A stretch of DNA of 64,000 nucleotides from Streptomyces djakartensis (GTDB taxonomy: Bacteria > Actinomycetota > Actinomycetes > Streptomycetales > Streptomycetaceae): contig NZ_BMWE01000014.1 of NCBI RefSeq assembly GCF_014651075.1, forward strand, positions 62,001 to 126,000, read 5' to 3'. Every line of letters begins with the position of its first letter. Positions within the stretch are counted from its first letter, which is position 1. Positions 16,013-28,929 of this stretch are shown piece by piece. The notes under the pieces were generated by a model that was not told where the DNA came from, ran no database searches, and saw only the letters and a program-made list of their open reading frames with translations. The position numbers and the translations under genes are program-made.

Positions 16013-18256
16013 CTACTCGCCGTTGTCGATGTCGGTGACGGTGCCGTCCTTGATGTAGCGGGCGAGGTTGAGCTCCGGGGCGTTGAACCGCTCGCGGATC
16101 TCTTCGCCCCACAGGACGCTCTGGGTGCCCTCGTGCTTGACCAGGCCCGGGTTGACGCCAAGTTTGAAGCCGCCGGGCAGCGGCTTGCCGTCCCGGTACG
16201 GAAGGAAGTCCAGCGGTGAGGTGCCGTCGGCGGCGTACACGACGCAGTCGGAGAGGATCGCCACCGGGTACTGCCCGGTGAACGCAGCATGCTTGACGAT
16301 CTTGCGGTGGAGGTTGACGCGGGTGCGGGAGATGACCGCCGCGCGGATGTCCGGCCGCCAGGTCGGGCGGGACAGCGCCCGCCACGGCCGTCCCGGCCGC
16401 CAGCCTTCGCCTCGCGGACGCTCGCGCAGCTTGCCCAGGCCGCCCTTGACCGTGGCCTTGATCGCCGAGACGACGACGGTCAGCTGCGGATCACGCTCCT
16501 GGTAGCCGTCCATGGCCGCGAGGAAGTCGGCCGGCTCCATGTCGGCGTGCACACCGAGGTCGGCCATCGTGGCGAGGTAGGCGTCGCGCAGCCGGTTGTA
16601 CCAGCCGTCCAGGTAGCGGCCGTTGTCGTGGCGCACGTATGCCTCGATCGGGCGCACCTCGTAGCCCATCTCGACCGCGTAGGCCACCGTGGGCGTGGCG
16701 TACCAGGCCGGTGCCTCCGGCCGCTCGCCCTTCGGTGTGAAGGGGCTGGGCAGCAGACTCGCGTCCAGATCCGCCCACTTGTCCTTGCCGATCCTCACTC
16801 GGGACAGGTCGACGTGGGACAGGTCCACCAGCCAGGAGCCGGGCAGCTTCGGGTCGAACGGCGGCGCCTTGACGTGCGTCGGCTCGCCGAGGCCCACGAT
16901 CAGGCCGTTGGCTCCGGCGGCGAAGGCCATGTTGACGTCGATGCCGACCAGGTTGCGGCACATGCATTCGGCGTCGGTGAGCGGTCGGGCCCAGTCGTAC
17001 GCCTCCTCGAACAGTTTCTCGCCGGGGCCGCGGACATGGAAGCGCGGCAGGTCCGCCAGGAGCGGGTGCCCGTCGGGGGCCTCGCACGGAGCGCAGTCCA
17101 CCGGGTCCTTGCCCAGCGAGCCGGGGTTGTGCTCGGAGTGCCGCTTCCCCGTCCGGTCGGGTTCGGAGGCGCGGGTCGGCGGGTGCAGAGCGGTCATCAG
17201 CTCCAGGCCCGTGACGGCGGTGGAGCCGCGCGGCGTCATCACCCGGGACGCGTAGACGCCCAGGATCCGGGCGAGCTCCGCGGGCGGTAGCTGAGCGGCC
17301 TGGCCCCAGTGGCGGGAGTCGAGGGCGTGCCAGGACGGGATGCACAACTGCACGCAGTTGCGGTCCGAGCCCTGCGCTGGGCGGTAGATCCGTGCCCACG
17401 GACCGAATCCGCGCTTCGTCAGCTTCCAGTCGGCGCGCGCGAGTTGCTTGATGACCTTGTGGTCCTCCGGGATCCGCCCGGCGAGCCGCTCCTCGTCGGT
17501 GAGGGCGACCGGCAGGCCGTAGCGCTCGAGTGCGGCCTCGGTGAGCACGAGCAGCGGGTCGGCGTCCTTGCCCGGGCCGCACAGCTTCGGCTGGCCGAGC
17601 TTCGCCTCCGTCAGTGTCCACTCGACCAGGGCCGGGATGCTCTTGGCGGGCACGTCCAGGATCAGGCCGCCGGTGCAGTATGCGAGGACCCGGCCGTCCG
17701 CGTCGACGTCGACGACCGCGAGTGGGCCGTTCTCGAAGCGCTGGTCGGTGTCGCCCGCGGGGGCGCCGGCCGGGGGCGCCTTCCGCGTGCCCGGCCGGTG
17801 CGGCGTGGCCGGGCTCTTGGCGGTGGGCGCCGGGCGCGGCGTGGCCTGTTCGACGGGGGTGGCGGGAGCAGCGGGGGCGGGGGCGGTCTTGGTCTTCTCG
17901 TGCTCCGTCGTGACCGCGGCGTCCGGGGCCGGGCCCGCGGACCGGGGCTGCTCGGCCGGGCCGGGCGGGCTGGTGAGCGTGGAGGGTGCCGCGGCGGGGG
18001 CGGTGACGGGCACGGGGTACAGCTCCGCGAGCTTGTTCAGCAGCCGTGCGTAGGCCTCCCGCTCCGGTCCGCGCGGCTCGACCGGCTTCTTGACCGACTC
18101 CCAGCCGGACACCGTCGCCCGACGCACCTTCAGCGCGCCGGCCACCTCGTCCAGCGTCAGCCCGTGGGCCTGGCGCAGCCGCTTGCGCTCCTCCGCCGGC
18201 GGCAGCGGGGCGCGGGACGCGACGAGTGCGTCGACGGCGTCGAACAGTTCGGACAT
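16013..18256 (-). CDS. tap: telomere-associated protein Tap
   Basis: 747 aa, close to the roughly 740 aa of known Tap proteins, which bind the single-stranded 3' overhang of the telomere and recruit Tpg. Residues 20-55 form an XRE-like helix-turn-helix (RQAHGLTLDEVAGALKVRRA). A Pro/Ala-rich linker (about 85-165) separates it from the large C-terminal domain, which contains FGPWARIYRP, CNLVGIDVN-type CRNLVGIDVNMAFAAGANG, a cysteine pair CAPCEAP and KGGLGKLRERPRG. The ATG at 18256 has a near-perfect AGGAGGTG ribosome site. tpg follows after 9 bp. The gene is isolated from its flanks and may regulate itself through repeats in its promoter. Confidence 0.94.
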   Translation of the reverse strand: MSELFDAVDALVASRAPLPPAEERKRLRQAHGLTLDEVAGALKVRRATVSGWESVKKPVEPRGPEREAYARLLNKLAELYPVPVTAPAAAPSTLTSPPGPAEQPRSAGPAPDAAVTTEHEKTKTAPAPAAPATPVEQATPRPAPTAKSPATPHRPGTRKAPPAGAPAGDTDQRFENGPLAVVDVDADGRVLAYCTGGLILDVPAKSIPALVEWTLTEAKLGQPKLCGPGKDADPLLVLTEAALERYGLPVALTDEERLAGRIPEDHKVIKQLARADWKLTKRGFGPWARIYRPAQGSDRNCVQLCIPSWHALDSRHWGQAAQLPPAELARILGVYASRVMTPRGSTAVTGLELMTALHPPTRASEPDRTGKRHSEHNPGSLGKDPVDCAPCEAPDGHPLLADLPRFHVRGPGEKLFEEAYDWARPLTDAECMCRNLVGIDVNMAFAAGANGLIVGLGEPTHVKAPPFDPKLPGSWLVDLSHVDLSRVRIGKDKWADLDASLLPSPFTPKGERPEAPAWYATPTVAYAVEMGYEVRPIEAYVRHDNGRYLDGWYNRLRDAYLATMADLGVHADMEPADFLAAMDGYQERDPQLTVVVSAIKATVKGGLGKLRERPRGEGWRPGRPWRALSRPTWRPDIRAAVISRTRVNLHRKIVKHAAFTGQYPVAILSDCVVYAADGTSPLDFLPYRDGKPLPGGFKLGVNPGLVKHEGTQSVLWGEEIRERFNAPELNLARYIKDGTVTDIDNGE

Positions 18257-18301
18257 GGGACACCTCCTGACCGCACCCTAGCCGCAAGAACCGTACACAC
18301 G

Positions 18302-18341
18302 ACGCATCCCTTGCGTATCCCTCCCGTACAAGGGGCGTACG
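18302..18341. promoter_or_regulatory. two inverted repeats upstream of tap
   Basis: ACGCA-TCCCT-TGCGT (18302-18316) and CGTAC-AAGGGGC-GTACG (18325-18341) lie in the tap promoter region, and CCGTACA recurs at 18291-18297. They could be operators for the XRE domain of Tap or another regulator. Confidence 0.4.
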
Positions 18342-18397
18342 AAGGAGGAGGGGTCGCGGGTTGCGTCCGTTCCGGGCTCTGATCAGCCGCGGTGGCG

Positions 18398-18802
18398 TCA
18401 GGAGAGGGCGGCGTCGTCGACCGTGGCCCGCATCTCCAGCAGGCCGTCGACCCCGGTGATCTCACAGAGCCGCTGAACCTGTGGCGAGGGCGCGACCACG
18501 CGCAGGGTCCCCGTCTGGTGGGTGAGGATCAGCAGGTTCAGGAACGTCGAGTCCGCGAAGGTGACGCCAGAGGCATCCAGAACCACCTTCGGATGCTCGC
18601 CGACCGCGGCCTTCAGCGCCTCCGCCAACGGCGTGATCGAGTCCATGTCATAGGAGCCCCGGGCGGTGATGACGCAGGCCCCGCGCCATTCGTACCGGAG
18701 CACCACAGCGCCCTTTTCGGCATGCCCGGCCGCCTGTTCCGGCATTCCCGTTCCGCCGGGGTTGCTCATGAGCGTCGGCGAGGCGGCATCGTCCCAGGGC
18801 AC
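18398..18802 (-). CDS. STAS-domain anti-anti-sigma factor
   Basis: 134 aa. A single STAS domain (residues about 32-130) with the phosphorylatable serine in VLDASGVTFADSTFLNLLIL, the normal position for SpoIIAA/RsbV-like antagonists, which free a sigma factor by binding its anti-sigma kinase when dephosphorylated. The GTG at 18802 has AAGGAG 7 nt upstream; an internal ATG (MSNPGG) would drop 11 residues. No cognate kinase or sigma factor is adjacent, but SpoIIE-type phosphatases and an RsbW-like ATPase occur elsewhere in the window and are possible partners. It is divergent from a winged-helix regulator. Confidence 0.87.
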   Translation of the reverse strand: MPWDDAASPTLMSNPGGTGMPEQAAGHAEKGAVVLRYEWRGACVITARGSYDMDSITPLAEALKAAVGEHPKVVLDASGVTFADSTFLNLLILTHQTGTLRVVAPSPQVQRLCEITGVDGLLEMRATVDDAALS

Positions 18803-18901
18803 CTTTGGACTCCTTCTGTGGCTCTCCCCCGCGGGAGCATGTCATCCATTACCTGAAAACTATGTCATGTAACCAGGTTCCGGCAACGGTGGTCCCCTAA
18901 A

Positions 18902-19240
18902 ATGCTGAACATGGTCGGAGTGCCCGCATCCCACACCGGTTGGACGTTCATTACCAGTCACGCTCGCGTCCTGGCAGTCATCGCCGACAATCCGAACGTC
19001 CGTATCCGTGACATCGCCGCTCGCTGCCGGCTCACGGAGCGCGCCGTCGCGCGGATCATCTCCGACCTCGAGCAGGACGGGTACCTCTCCCGCACCCGGG
19101 AGGGGCGCACGAACACCTACCGCGTCGAGCCCGACAAGGTGCTGCGACACCCGGCCGAAGCCGGGCTCTCGGTGGCCTCTCTGCTGTCCCTGCTCGTACG
19201 GGACGAAGGCGAGCGCTTCGGCAAGCCGGTCACCCAGTAG
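18902..19240 (+). CDS. winged-helix (MarR/ArsR-like) transcriptional regulator
   Basis: 112 aa. A winged helix occupies most of the protein: SHARVLAVIADNPNVRIRDI, recognition helix LTERAVARIISDLEQDGYL, then the wing SRTREGRTNTYRV. There is no effector domain and no cysteine metal site, so it is not a classical ArsR metal sensor. The start at 18902 has only a weak GGTGG upstream. The 99-bp divergent promoter shared with the STAS gene contains ATGTCAT twice (18839-18845, 18862-18868) and an ACCTG/CAGGT inverted pair (18851-18855, 18874-18878), which could be its operator. Target genes beyond its neighbour are unknown. Confidence 0.83.
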   Translation: MLNMVGVPASHTGWTFITSHARVLAVIADNPNVRIRDIAARCRLTERAVARIISDLEQDGYLSRTREGRTNTYRVEPDKVLRHPAEAGLSVASLLSLLVRDEGERFGKPVTQ

Positions 19241-19361
19241 CACCGAGGTGGAGCGGTTTGAGGAGTGCGGCGCCGAGCAGTGGTTCGGGGTGTGGTCGTC
19301 GTGTGGTCGTCGGTCACGCCGCCCGACTGAACGACATCACGGGCAGCAGGAACGCAGGGCC

Positions 19362-20207
19362 CTACGGACCTGGAGTGGTGTCGAGGTCGGCGCGCAGCAC
19401 GTGGTGGTCGGAGTACGGGGTCGGACGCACGCGGTGCCCGAGCGGGGCGATGCCCCGCAGGAAAACGTAGTCGAACTTGCTCTGCCAGTCCGTGGTCGGT
19501 TCGCAGGCACCGGCGGACGAAGGGCGACACCCGGGATCCGCGTCCGTGGCCAGTGACCATATCCGGGTGAGTTCGGGAGCGTCGGGCACGGCGTTGAGAT
19601 CGCCGAGAAGGATCACGCGGTCGTGTCGTGCGACGTCCGCGGCCAGTACGCCGGCCTGGTCCGCCCGGACCGCCTCTTGGCGTCGTTGGGCGAGGTGGGT
19701 GTTGAAAACGCGGACGGTGCGGCCGCCCACGGTGGTGGTGACCGCCATGTACCCCCGGTGTTCGGACCCTCCGTCGGGGTACTCCACCTTGACGTGGTCC
19801 GTCATCGGTGCCGCCGAGAGGATCGCCTGGCCGAAGGCCCCCGGGTTCCACGGTGCTCCCCCGCAGCGGCCCCAATCCCGCAGAACCATCCCGTACTCGA
19901 CGTGGTACACCAGCCCGTGAACGCTCCTCAGATACCTGCGGATCCTCTCGACGTCGCCCACGCAGGCCTCTTGCAGACCGATGACCTGAGGGGCGTGAGT
20001 GGCGATCTCCGCCGCCCTGTGAGCGTTGCTCGCGTCGCAGGGATTGCAGATGTTCCACGTCATGACCCGGTTCGGTACGACGTCCCTGGCGTCGCCGACG
20101 GGCAGGGAGCCGGCGAAGACCGCACCGCTCGGTGCGCTGGGGCCGACGAGCGCGATGCAGATGGCTGCCATCGCGACCGCGAGCAACCGTGTGCCCCTCC
20201 CGACCAC
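19362..20207 (-). CDS. secreted endonuclease/exonuclease/phosphatase-fold protein
   Basis: 281 aa from GTG at 20207, preferred over the GTG at 20231 because GGGGAGG lies 5 nt upstream and the signal peptide then begins the protein (RLLAVAMAAICIALVGPSAP). The EEP fold is clear: VMTWNICNPC (Asn of motif 1), VIGLQEACVGD (catalytic Glu), VFNTHLAQRR, VILLGDLNAVPD (Asp/Asn pair) and the final YSDHHVL with the Asp-His dyad. Such proteins are Mg-dependent phosphodiesterases: secreted nucleases, sphingomyelinases or phosphatases. Four cysteines suggest disulfides, fitting export. Substrate is open. No operon partner. Confidence 0.88.
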   Translation of the reverse strand: MVGRGTRLLAVAMAAICIALVGPSAPSGAVFAGSLPVGDARDVVPNRVMTWNICNPCDASNAHRAAEIATHAPQVIGLQEACVGDVERIRRYLRSVHGLVYHVEYGMVLRDWGRCGGAPWNPGAFGQAILSAAPMTDHVKVEYPDGGSEHRGYMAVTTTVGGRTVRVFNTHLAQRRQEAVRADQAGVLAADVARHDRVILLGDLNAVPDAPELTRIWSLATDADPGCRPSSAGACEPTTDWQSKFDYVFLRGIAPLGHRVRPTPYSDHHVLRADLDTTPGP

Positions 20208-20586
20208 CGCCGCCTCCCCACTGTGGACCACATGGCATCGGGCATCCCCCTGGATGAGGTTATGGGACGGGGCGGTCGGCTGCGCACCGCCCGCGAAACC
20301 ACCTCACGAGCCTCTGCTCTACTCCTCCGCACGGCCCGTGGCTCTTTTCGGGACACCGATCAGCACAACGGGACAAGCCCCGGAAACGACCAGGCCTGGG
20401 ACACCAGACGCAAGAGCGGTGATTACTTCAACGCGGCAGCGACCCCGCGCACCCACATCTCACACTGACCACCAGTGGCCGGCACAGGCCGCGGTGCCGC
20501 GCACCCGGTGCGCCGAGGGTATGGCCTTCGACGACCGCCCGGCCAACACTGGTGCAGGGCGCGCGAGTTAGGGGGGAGGACGCGGC
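20208..20586. other. 379-bp divergent intergenic region
   Basis: Separates the secreted EEP gene and the acyltransferase gene. No conserved gene, clear promoter or inverted repeat was recognised; the open frames across it show no ribosome site or motif. Confidence 0.45.
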
Positions 20587-21816
20587 ATGACGACGCGTGG
20601 GGATCCGCCGCGAGTCGCGGTGCCGGAACGGCGGCGGCCGGAGCTGGACGCGATGCGGATGCTGGTGGTCATCGGGCTCGTCTTCTTCCACTCGGCACTG
20701 GTGTTCGCGACCGAGGGCGACTTCTACGTCAGGAACGCCGAGACCACCGAAGTCATCACGGTCATCGCCGGGTTCGGGGTCGTCTGGGCGATGCCACTGC
20801 TGTTCCTGATCTCGGGCCTGGGCGCCTGGCACTCGCTCCAGCGCCGCGGTGCGGGCACCTTCGCAAAAGAGCGCCTGCTCCGGCTGGGGGTCCCCCTGCT
20901 CCTCGCGACGCTCGTTCTGAACCCGCTTCCGCAGTGGCTGCGCCGGCGCTCGTCCGACCCCGGCCACGACGAGTCGTACCTCGAGTTCCTGCCCCACTTC
21001 TTCGATTTCCACGTGGAGTGGGACGAGTTGCCGTTCCTCGTCCAGGGTGAGTACTTCGAGACCGGCCACCTCTGGTTCGTCGTACTGCTGCTGACGTTCT
21101 CCCTCATGCTGGCCCTCCTCCACCGCCGGCTTCCAAGCGAGCCCTGCCGGCGCCTCGCCGACCGCACGGCGGCCCTGGCGCTGCGTCGGCGAGGTGCCGT
21201 GCTCCTTCCGGCCCCCGTCTTCGCCGCGATCTGCGCCTTCGCCGGTATGGAGGAGGACTACGCGGGCTGGCACCGCTGGTCGTACCTCCTGTTCTTCGCC
21301 GCCGGCTTCGCCCTCGCCGCCGATGCCCGCTTCCGCACCGCCATGCGTCGTGACGCCCTCCTCGCGGCCTGTGCCGGCGCCTTCCTGTTCGGGGCGAGCG
21401 CTCCGGGCTTCATCACGGCCGACGATCCCTTCACGGAGTCGACCCCGCTGGCCGTGGCCTCCCGGGCCCTGTTCGGGGCGGCCGGCTGGTGCCTGGTCGC
21501 CGGCATCCCCGGGCTGCTCGACCGGCCCCGCCCACAGCCACCACAGGAGTCCGTGTCCCTCACCTCTCCCCCGACTCCGACGACGCGTCAACGCGTCTAC
21601 CGCTACCTTGCCGCCGCCGTGCTCCCGCTGTACGTCCTGCACCAGCCGATCGTCGTCGCCGTCGCCTACTTCGTGGTGGGCTGGTCGGCGCCGATCCCGG
21701 TCGAGTACGTGGTGCTCGTGACGATCTCCCTCGCCCTGACGCTGGCCGCGTACGAGCTGCTGGTGCGCCGGACCCGTGTGACACGCTTCCTGTTCGGGAT
21801 GCGCGTCCGGTCCTGA
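20587..21816 (+). CDS. membrane acyltransferase (acyltransferase 3 / MdoC-like)
   Basis: 409 aa integral membrane protein behind a GGGGGGAGGA ribosome site. It starts with the family signature: R-x-x-x-x-DAMRMLVVIGLVFFHSALVF, a membrane helix with the catalytic-type His, followed by AMPLLFLISGLGAWHSL and about ten predicted helices, ending PLYVLHQPIVVAVAYFVVGW, also family-typical. Members transfer O-acetyl, succinyl or other acyl groups to glycans, lipids or antibiotics. No glycan cluster adjoins it, so the acceptor is unknown. The gene is convergent with the response regulator at 21842 with only 25 bp between. Confidence 0.88.
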   Translation: MTTRGDPPRVAVPERRRPELDAMRMLVVIGLVFFHSALVFATEGDFYVRNAETTEVITVIAGFGVVWAMPLLFLISGLGAWHSLQRRGAGTFAKERLLRLGVPLLLATLVLNPLPQWLRRRSSDPGHDESYLEFLPHFFDFHVEWDELPFLVQGEYFETGHLWFVVLLLTFSLMLALLHRRLPSEPCRRLADRTAALALRRRGAVLLPAPVFAAICAFAGMEEDYAGWHRWSYLLFFAAGFALAADARFRTAMRRDALLAACAGAFLFGASAPGFITADDPFTESTPLAVASRALFGAAGWCLVAGIPGLLDRPRPQPPQESVSLTSPPTPTTRQRVYRYLAAAVLPLYVLHQPIVVAVAYFVVGWSAPIPVEYVVLVTISLALTLAAYELLVRRTRVTRFLFGMRVRS

Positions 21817-21841
21817 CGGCCGAGCCGGTCGCCGCCTGCTC

Positions 21842-22428
21842 TCACCCGGTGCCGGTGCCGCCCGGAAGCAGCGCTCCCACAGCGCGTTCCACCTCCGTGA
21901 TCCGGTCGACCAGTTCTCCCGTGTCGGCGTCCGGCCTGTCGCGCAAGAGCAGCACGATCTCGGTGAGCCGCTCGGTGATCTCCGCGAGCCGGTCCCCGTC
22001 CGCACCCGTCGTGCGCATCGCCAGCTCCCGGTTCTTCCGGTGCAGTTCCAGGAAGACGTTGACCTTGGTGCGCAGCACCCACGGATCGACGGGCTTGGCT
22101 ATGAAGTCGGCGGCGCCGATGGCATATCCCCGGTAGGCGTAGTCCGCACCGCCTTCGGTCCCGGTGACCAGAATGATGGGCACGTGCTTGGTCTGGTCGA
22201 GCCGCTTGATGTTGGCGGCGGTCTCCAAGCCGTCCATTCCGGGCATCCGGACGTCGAGAAGGACGACCGCGAACTCCTGACGCAGCATCGCCTTCAGCGC
22301 CTGCTCCCCCGAGCGCGCGCGGACCAGGTGCTGGTGCAGCGGGCCGAGTACGGCCTCGAACGCGATGAGGTTCTCCTCCATGTCATCGACGATGAGGATG
22401 CTGGACGGGGTGGCCAGGCTGGTGCTCA

Positions 22429-22429
<1 letters not shown>
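21842..22429 (-). CDS. response regulator (REC) with coiled-coil tail, no DNA-binding domain
   Basis: 195 aa. A receiver domain (residues about 10-130) has the acidic pair in ILIVDDMEEN, phosphoacceptor Asp59 in VVLLDVRMPGMDG, the switch Thr in LVTGTEGG and Lys in FIAKPVDPW. The remaining 65 residues are charged and helical (LAEITERLTEIVLLLRDR...) with no output domain. The ATG at 22429 overlaps the stop of the poly-HAMP hybrid kinase gene (TGATG), so the two are translationally coupled and the kinase is the likely phosphodonor. The output probably works by protein interaction, perhaps with the divergent phosphatase; that is inference. Confidence 0.9.
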
Positions 22430-26739
<4,310 letters not shown>

Positions 26740-26789
26740 GACAGCTCACTTCTTCGGACAAACGCACCGTGTCTCCCATTTAGGCTACA

Positions 26790-26808
26790 TTCGTCCTGTA
26801 TTCGTCCG
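26790..26808. promoter_or_regulatory. 11-bp-phased direct repeat in the divergent kinase/phosphatase promoter
   Basis: ATTCGTCC occurs at 26790-26797 and 26801-26808, one helical turn apart, in the 93-bp region between the hybrid kinase and the SpoIIE gene. Such phased repeats are typical of OmpR/PhoP-type regulators. Confidence 0.4.
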
Positions 26809-26832
26809 CAGTCACTCGGCGAGGGGTTGCCG

Positions 26833-28722
26833 ATGGGACCACGAACGGGGTCGTCTTCGGGACCGCGTGCGGCAGCGAGAATGCGTGTACCGGCCAACGA
26901 GATGGCGGCCTCAGCGGCGCGCAGGTTCGTAAGGGCCGTGCTCGTCGAACGGACCCCACCGCACTCCCCCGGGGTGCCGACGATCAGTGAACGCTCCGTC
27001 GACGACGCCGTGCTCCTCGTCAGCGAACTGGTCACCGGCGCTGTCGCGCACGCCGGGTTCGAGATCGAGTTGGCCTGCCACCTGGAGGCCGGCCCCGGCC
27101 CCCCGGCCGACGGCGCGCGGGCGGAGGCGGGGTGGGTGGATGTCGTGGTCGAGGTGCTGGAACGCGGCCCCTCGGAAGGCCTCGGCGACGTGAAGAGCGT
27201 ACGGAGTTACGGGCGCGGCTACGGCAAGCAGCTGATGCGCGCCTTGGCCGAGTCCTGGGGCGTGACCCACCGGCGGACCGAAAAGGCCACCTGGTTCCGT
27301 CTGGAATGCGCGGTCGTGACCCCGCTCGCCACCCCGAAGGAGAGCGTCGGCGGCCCCCTCACCGAGGCCGTCCGCCTCGGGCCGTCCCTTCCCGAGCCCC
27401 TCGTGCCGGGCGAGCGCCCCGGTCACCGGGCCTTGTGGGCCGAGCGCGAAGGACAGTGGTTCCTCGCCGAGGCCGGAGAGCTCCTCGCCGGCCAGCTGGA
27501 CGAGGACATGGTCGCCGCGCTCGCCGGCCAGCTTCTGGTGCCCCGGCTCGCCGACTGGTGCGCTGTGTGGCTGACCTCGGACCAGGCCCAGATGCGGCTC
27601 TCCCGGGTCTGGCACATGAACGAACGGCGTATCCGCAGGCTCCGCCTGGCCCTGGAGAAGGACCGCCCGTCCGCCGGGCTGAGCACGACCGGCGTCCCCT
27701 GGCCCTGGCCCGACTTCGCGGACGAGGAGAACACCGGTGGCTCGGCGCTGGCGTTCCCCCTGGTCGCGGGCGGCCGATACCACGGCACGCTTCTGATCGG
27801 CCAGGCTGGACTGCCCGACCTGACCGACACCGTCGTGCGGCTCGTCGAGGACGTGGCCCGGCGCATGGCGCAGGCCGTGGTCACCGCCCGCCACTACACA
27901 CGGCAGGCGAGCATCAGCCGGACCCTTCAACGCAGGCAGCTCCCCACGTCCCTCGCCGCCATTCCGGGCGTCGACACGGCGATCGTCTACGAGCCCTGGG
28001 GAGAGGGCCAGACCGTCGGCGGGGACTTCTACGACCTGTTCCCGATGGGGGACCGACGGTGGTGCTTCCTGCTCGGCGACGTGTCCGGCCACGACGTCGA
28101 GGCGATGTCCGTCACCGGCCTGGCCCGGCACCTCGTACGGCTGCTGGCGCGTGAGGGCCACGGTGTCGGGACGCTGCTCAAGCGGTTGAACCTCGCCATG
28201 GCGGAGGAGGCGGCCGAGGCCATGAGGGTCCGCGGCGAACAGGAGGGTTCCCGCTTCCTGAGCCTGCTGTACGGGGAGTTGGAGCCCGATCCGGTCGACG
28301 GCGGCACCCGGTGCACGATCGCCAGCGCCGGGCACCCACCGCCGCTGCGGCTGGCGACGGACGGCACCGTGACGCCGGCCGCGAGCCCGCAGATCCTGCT
28401 CGGGGTCGAGAAGGACGCCGAGTTCCACGCCGACTCCTTCACCCTGGCTCCGGGCGAGACACTGCTGTGTGTGACCGATGGTGTGACCGAACGCCGCAGC
28501 GGCGCAAGGCAGTTGGACGACGACGACGGCCTTGCCGAGGTGCTGCGAGGGTGCAGGGGACTCGGCGCGAAGGCCGTGGCGGAACGGGTCCGGCGGGCGG
28601 CCCACGACTTCAGCGCCGAGCCGCTCGACGACGACCTCGCCATCCTGGTGCTGGAGGCCGTACCGGTGCTCAGGAGCGCCGCGGCCGTGGCGACGCCTCT
28701 CCGGGGTGACCGGACCGGCTGA
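26833..28722 (+). CDS. SpoIIE-type serine phosphatase with N-terminal ATPase-like and GAF-like domains
   Basis: 629 aa from ATG 26833 with GAGGGG 6 nt upstream; the frame is open far upstream but only as antisense to the kinase gene. Residues about 10-170 resemble a GHKL anti-sigma kinase (VDDAVLLVSELVTGAVAHAG; RSYGRGYGKQLMRALAESWG). Residues 190-350 are GAF-like. The PP2C/SpoIIE phosphatase follows (about 375-615): VGGDFYDLFPMGDRR, CFLLGDVSGHDVEAM, ASAGHPPPLRL, CVTDGVTERR and LDDDLAILVLE with the metal-binding aspartates. Such proteins dephosphorylate STAS anti-anti-sigma factors; the ATPase-like part could supply the opposing kinase. Divergent from the hybrid kinase, hence probably the same pathway. 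Confidence 0.9.
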   Translation: MGPRTGSSSGPRAAARMRVPANEMAASAARRFVRAVLVERTPPHSPGVPTISERSVDDAVLLVSELVTGAVAHAGFEIELACHLEAGPGPPADGARAEAGWVDVVVEVLERGPSEGLGDVKSVRSYGRGYGKQLMRALAESWGVTHRRTEKATWFRLECAVVTPLATPKESVGGPLTEAVRLGPSLPEPLVPGERPGHRALWAEREGQWFLAEAGELLAGQLDEDMVAALAGQLLVPRLADWCAVWLTSDQAQMRLSRVWHMNERRIRRLRLALEKDRPSAGLSTTGVPWPWPDFADEENTGGSALAFPLVAGGRYHGTLLIGQAGLPDLTDTVVRLVEDVARRMAQAVVTARHYTRQASISRTLQRRQLPTSLAAIPGVDTAIVYEPWGEGQTVGGDFYDLFPMGDRRWCFLLGDVSGHDVEAMSVTGLARHLVRLLAREGHGVGTLLKRLNLAMAEEAAEAMRVRGEQEGSRFLSLLYGELEPDPVDGGTRCTIASAGHPPPLRLATDGTVTPAASPQILLGVEKDAEFHADSFTLAPGETLLCVTDGVTERRSGARQLDDDDGLAEVLRGCRGLGAKAVAERVRRAAHDFSAEPLDDDLAILVLEAVPVLRSAAAVATPLRGDRTG

Positions 28723-28723
28723 C

Positions 28724-28740
28724 ACCGCGGCGACCGCGGT
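28724..28740 (+). terminator. possible hairpin terminator
   Basis: ACCGCGG-CGA-CCGCGGT, a 7-bp stem with a 3-nt loop, immediately after the phosphatase stop codon, followed by another GC-rich hairpin-forming stretch. Confidence 0.4.
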
Positions 28741-28929
28741 CACCCCGCGCTGCGGCGGGGCCGTCGGAGGCCGGGCCATAGCCGTGTGCGTCCGTTCCGG
28801 GGCCACCGGCCCGGGCCGGGTCCGGCGCTCGGTCCGGGCGCCGGAGCGGGGCGGCCGTGGAACAGTGGTGGAGAGCGAACGGGCGCCTGTGGGGTTCGCG
28901 GCCCGCGGGCCCGGACGAAGGAGGCCAGG

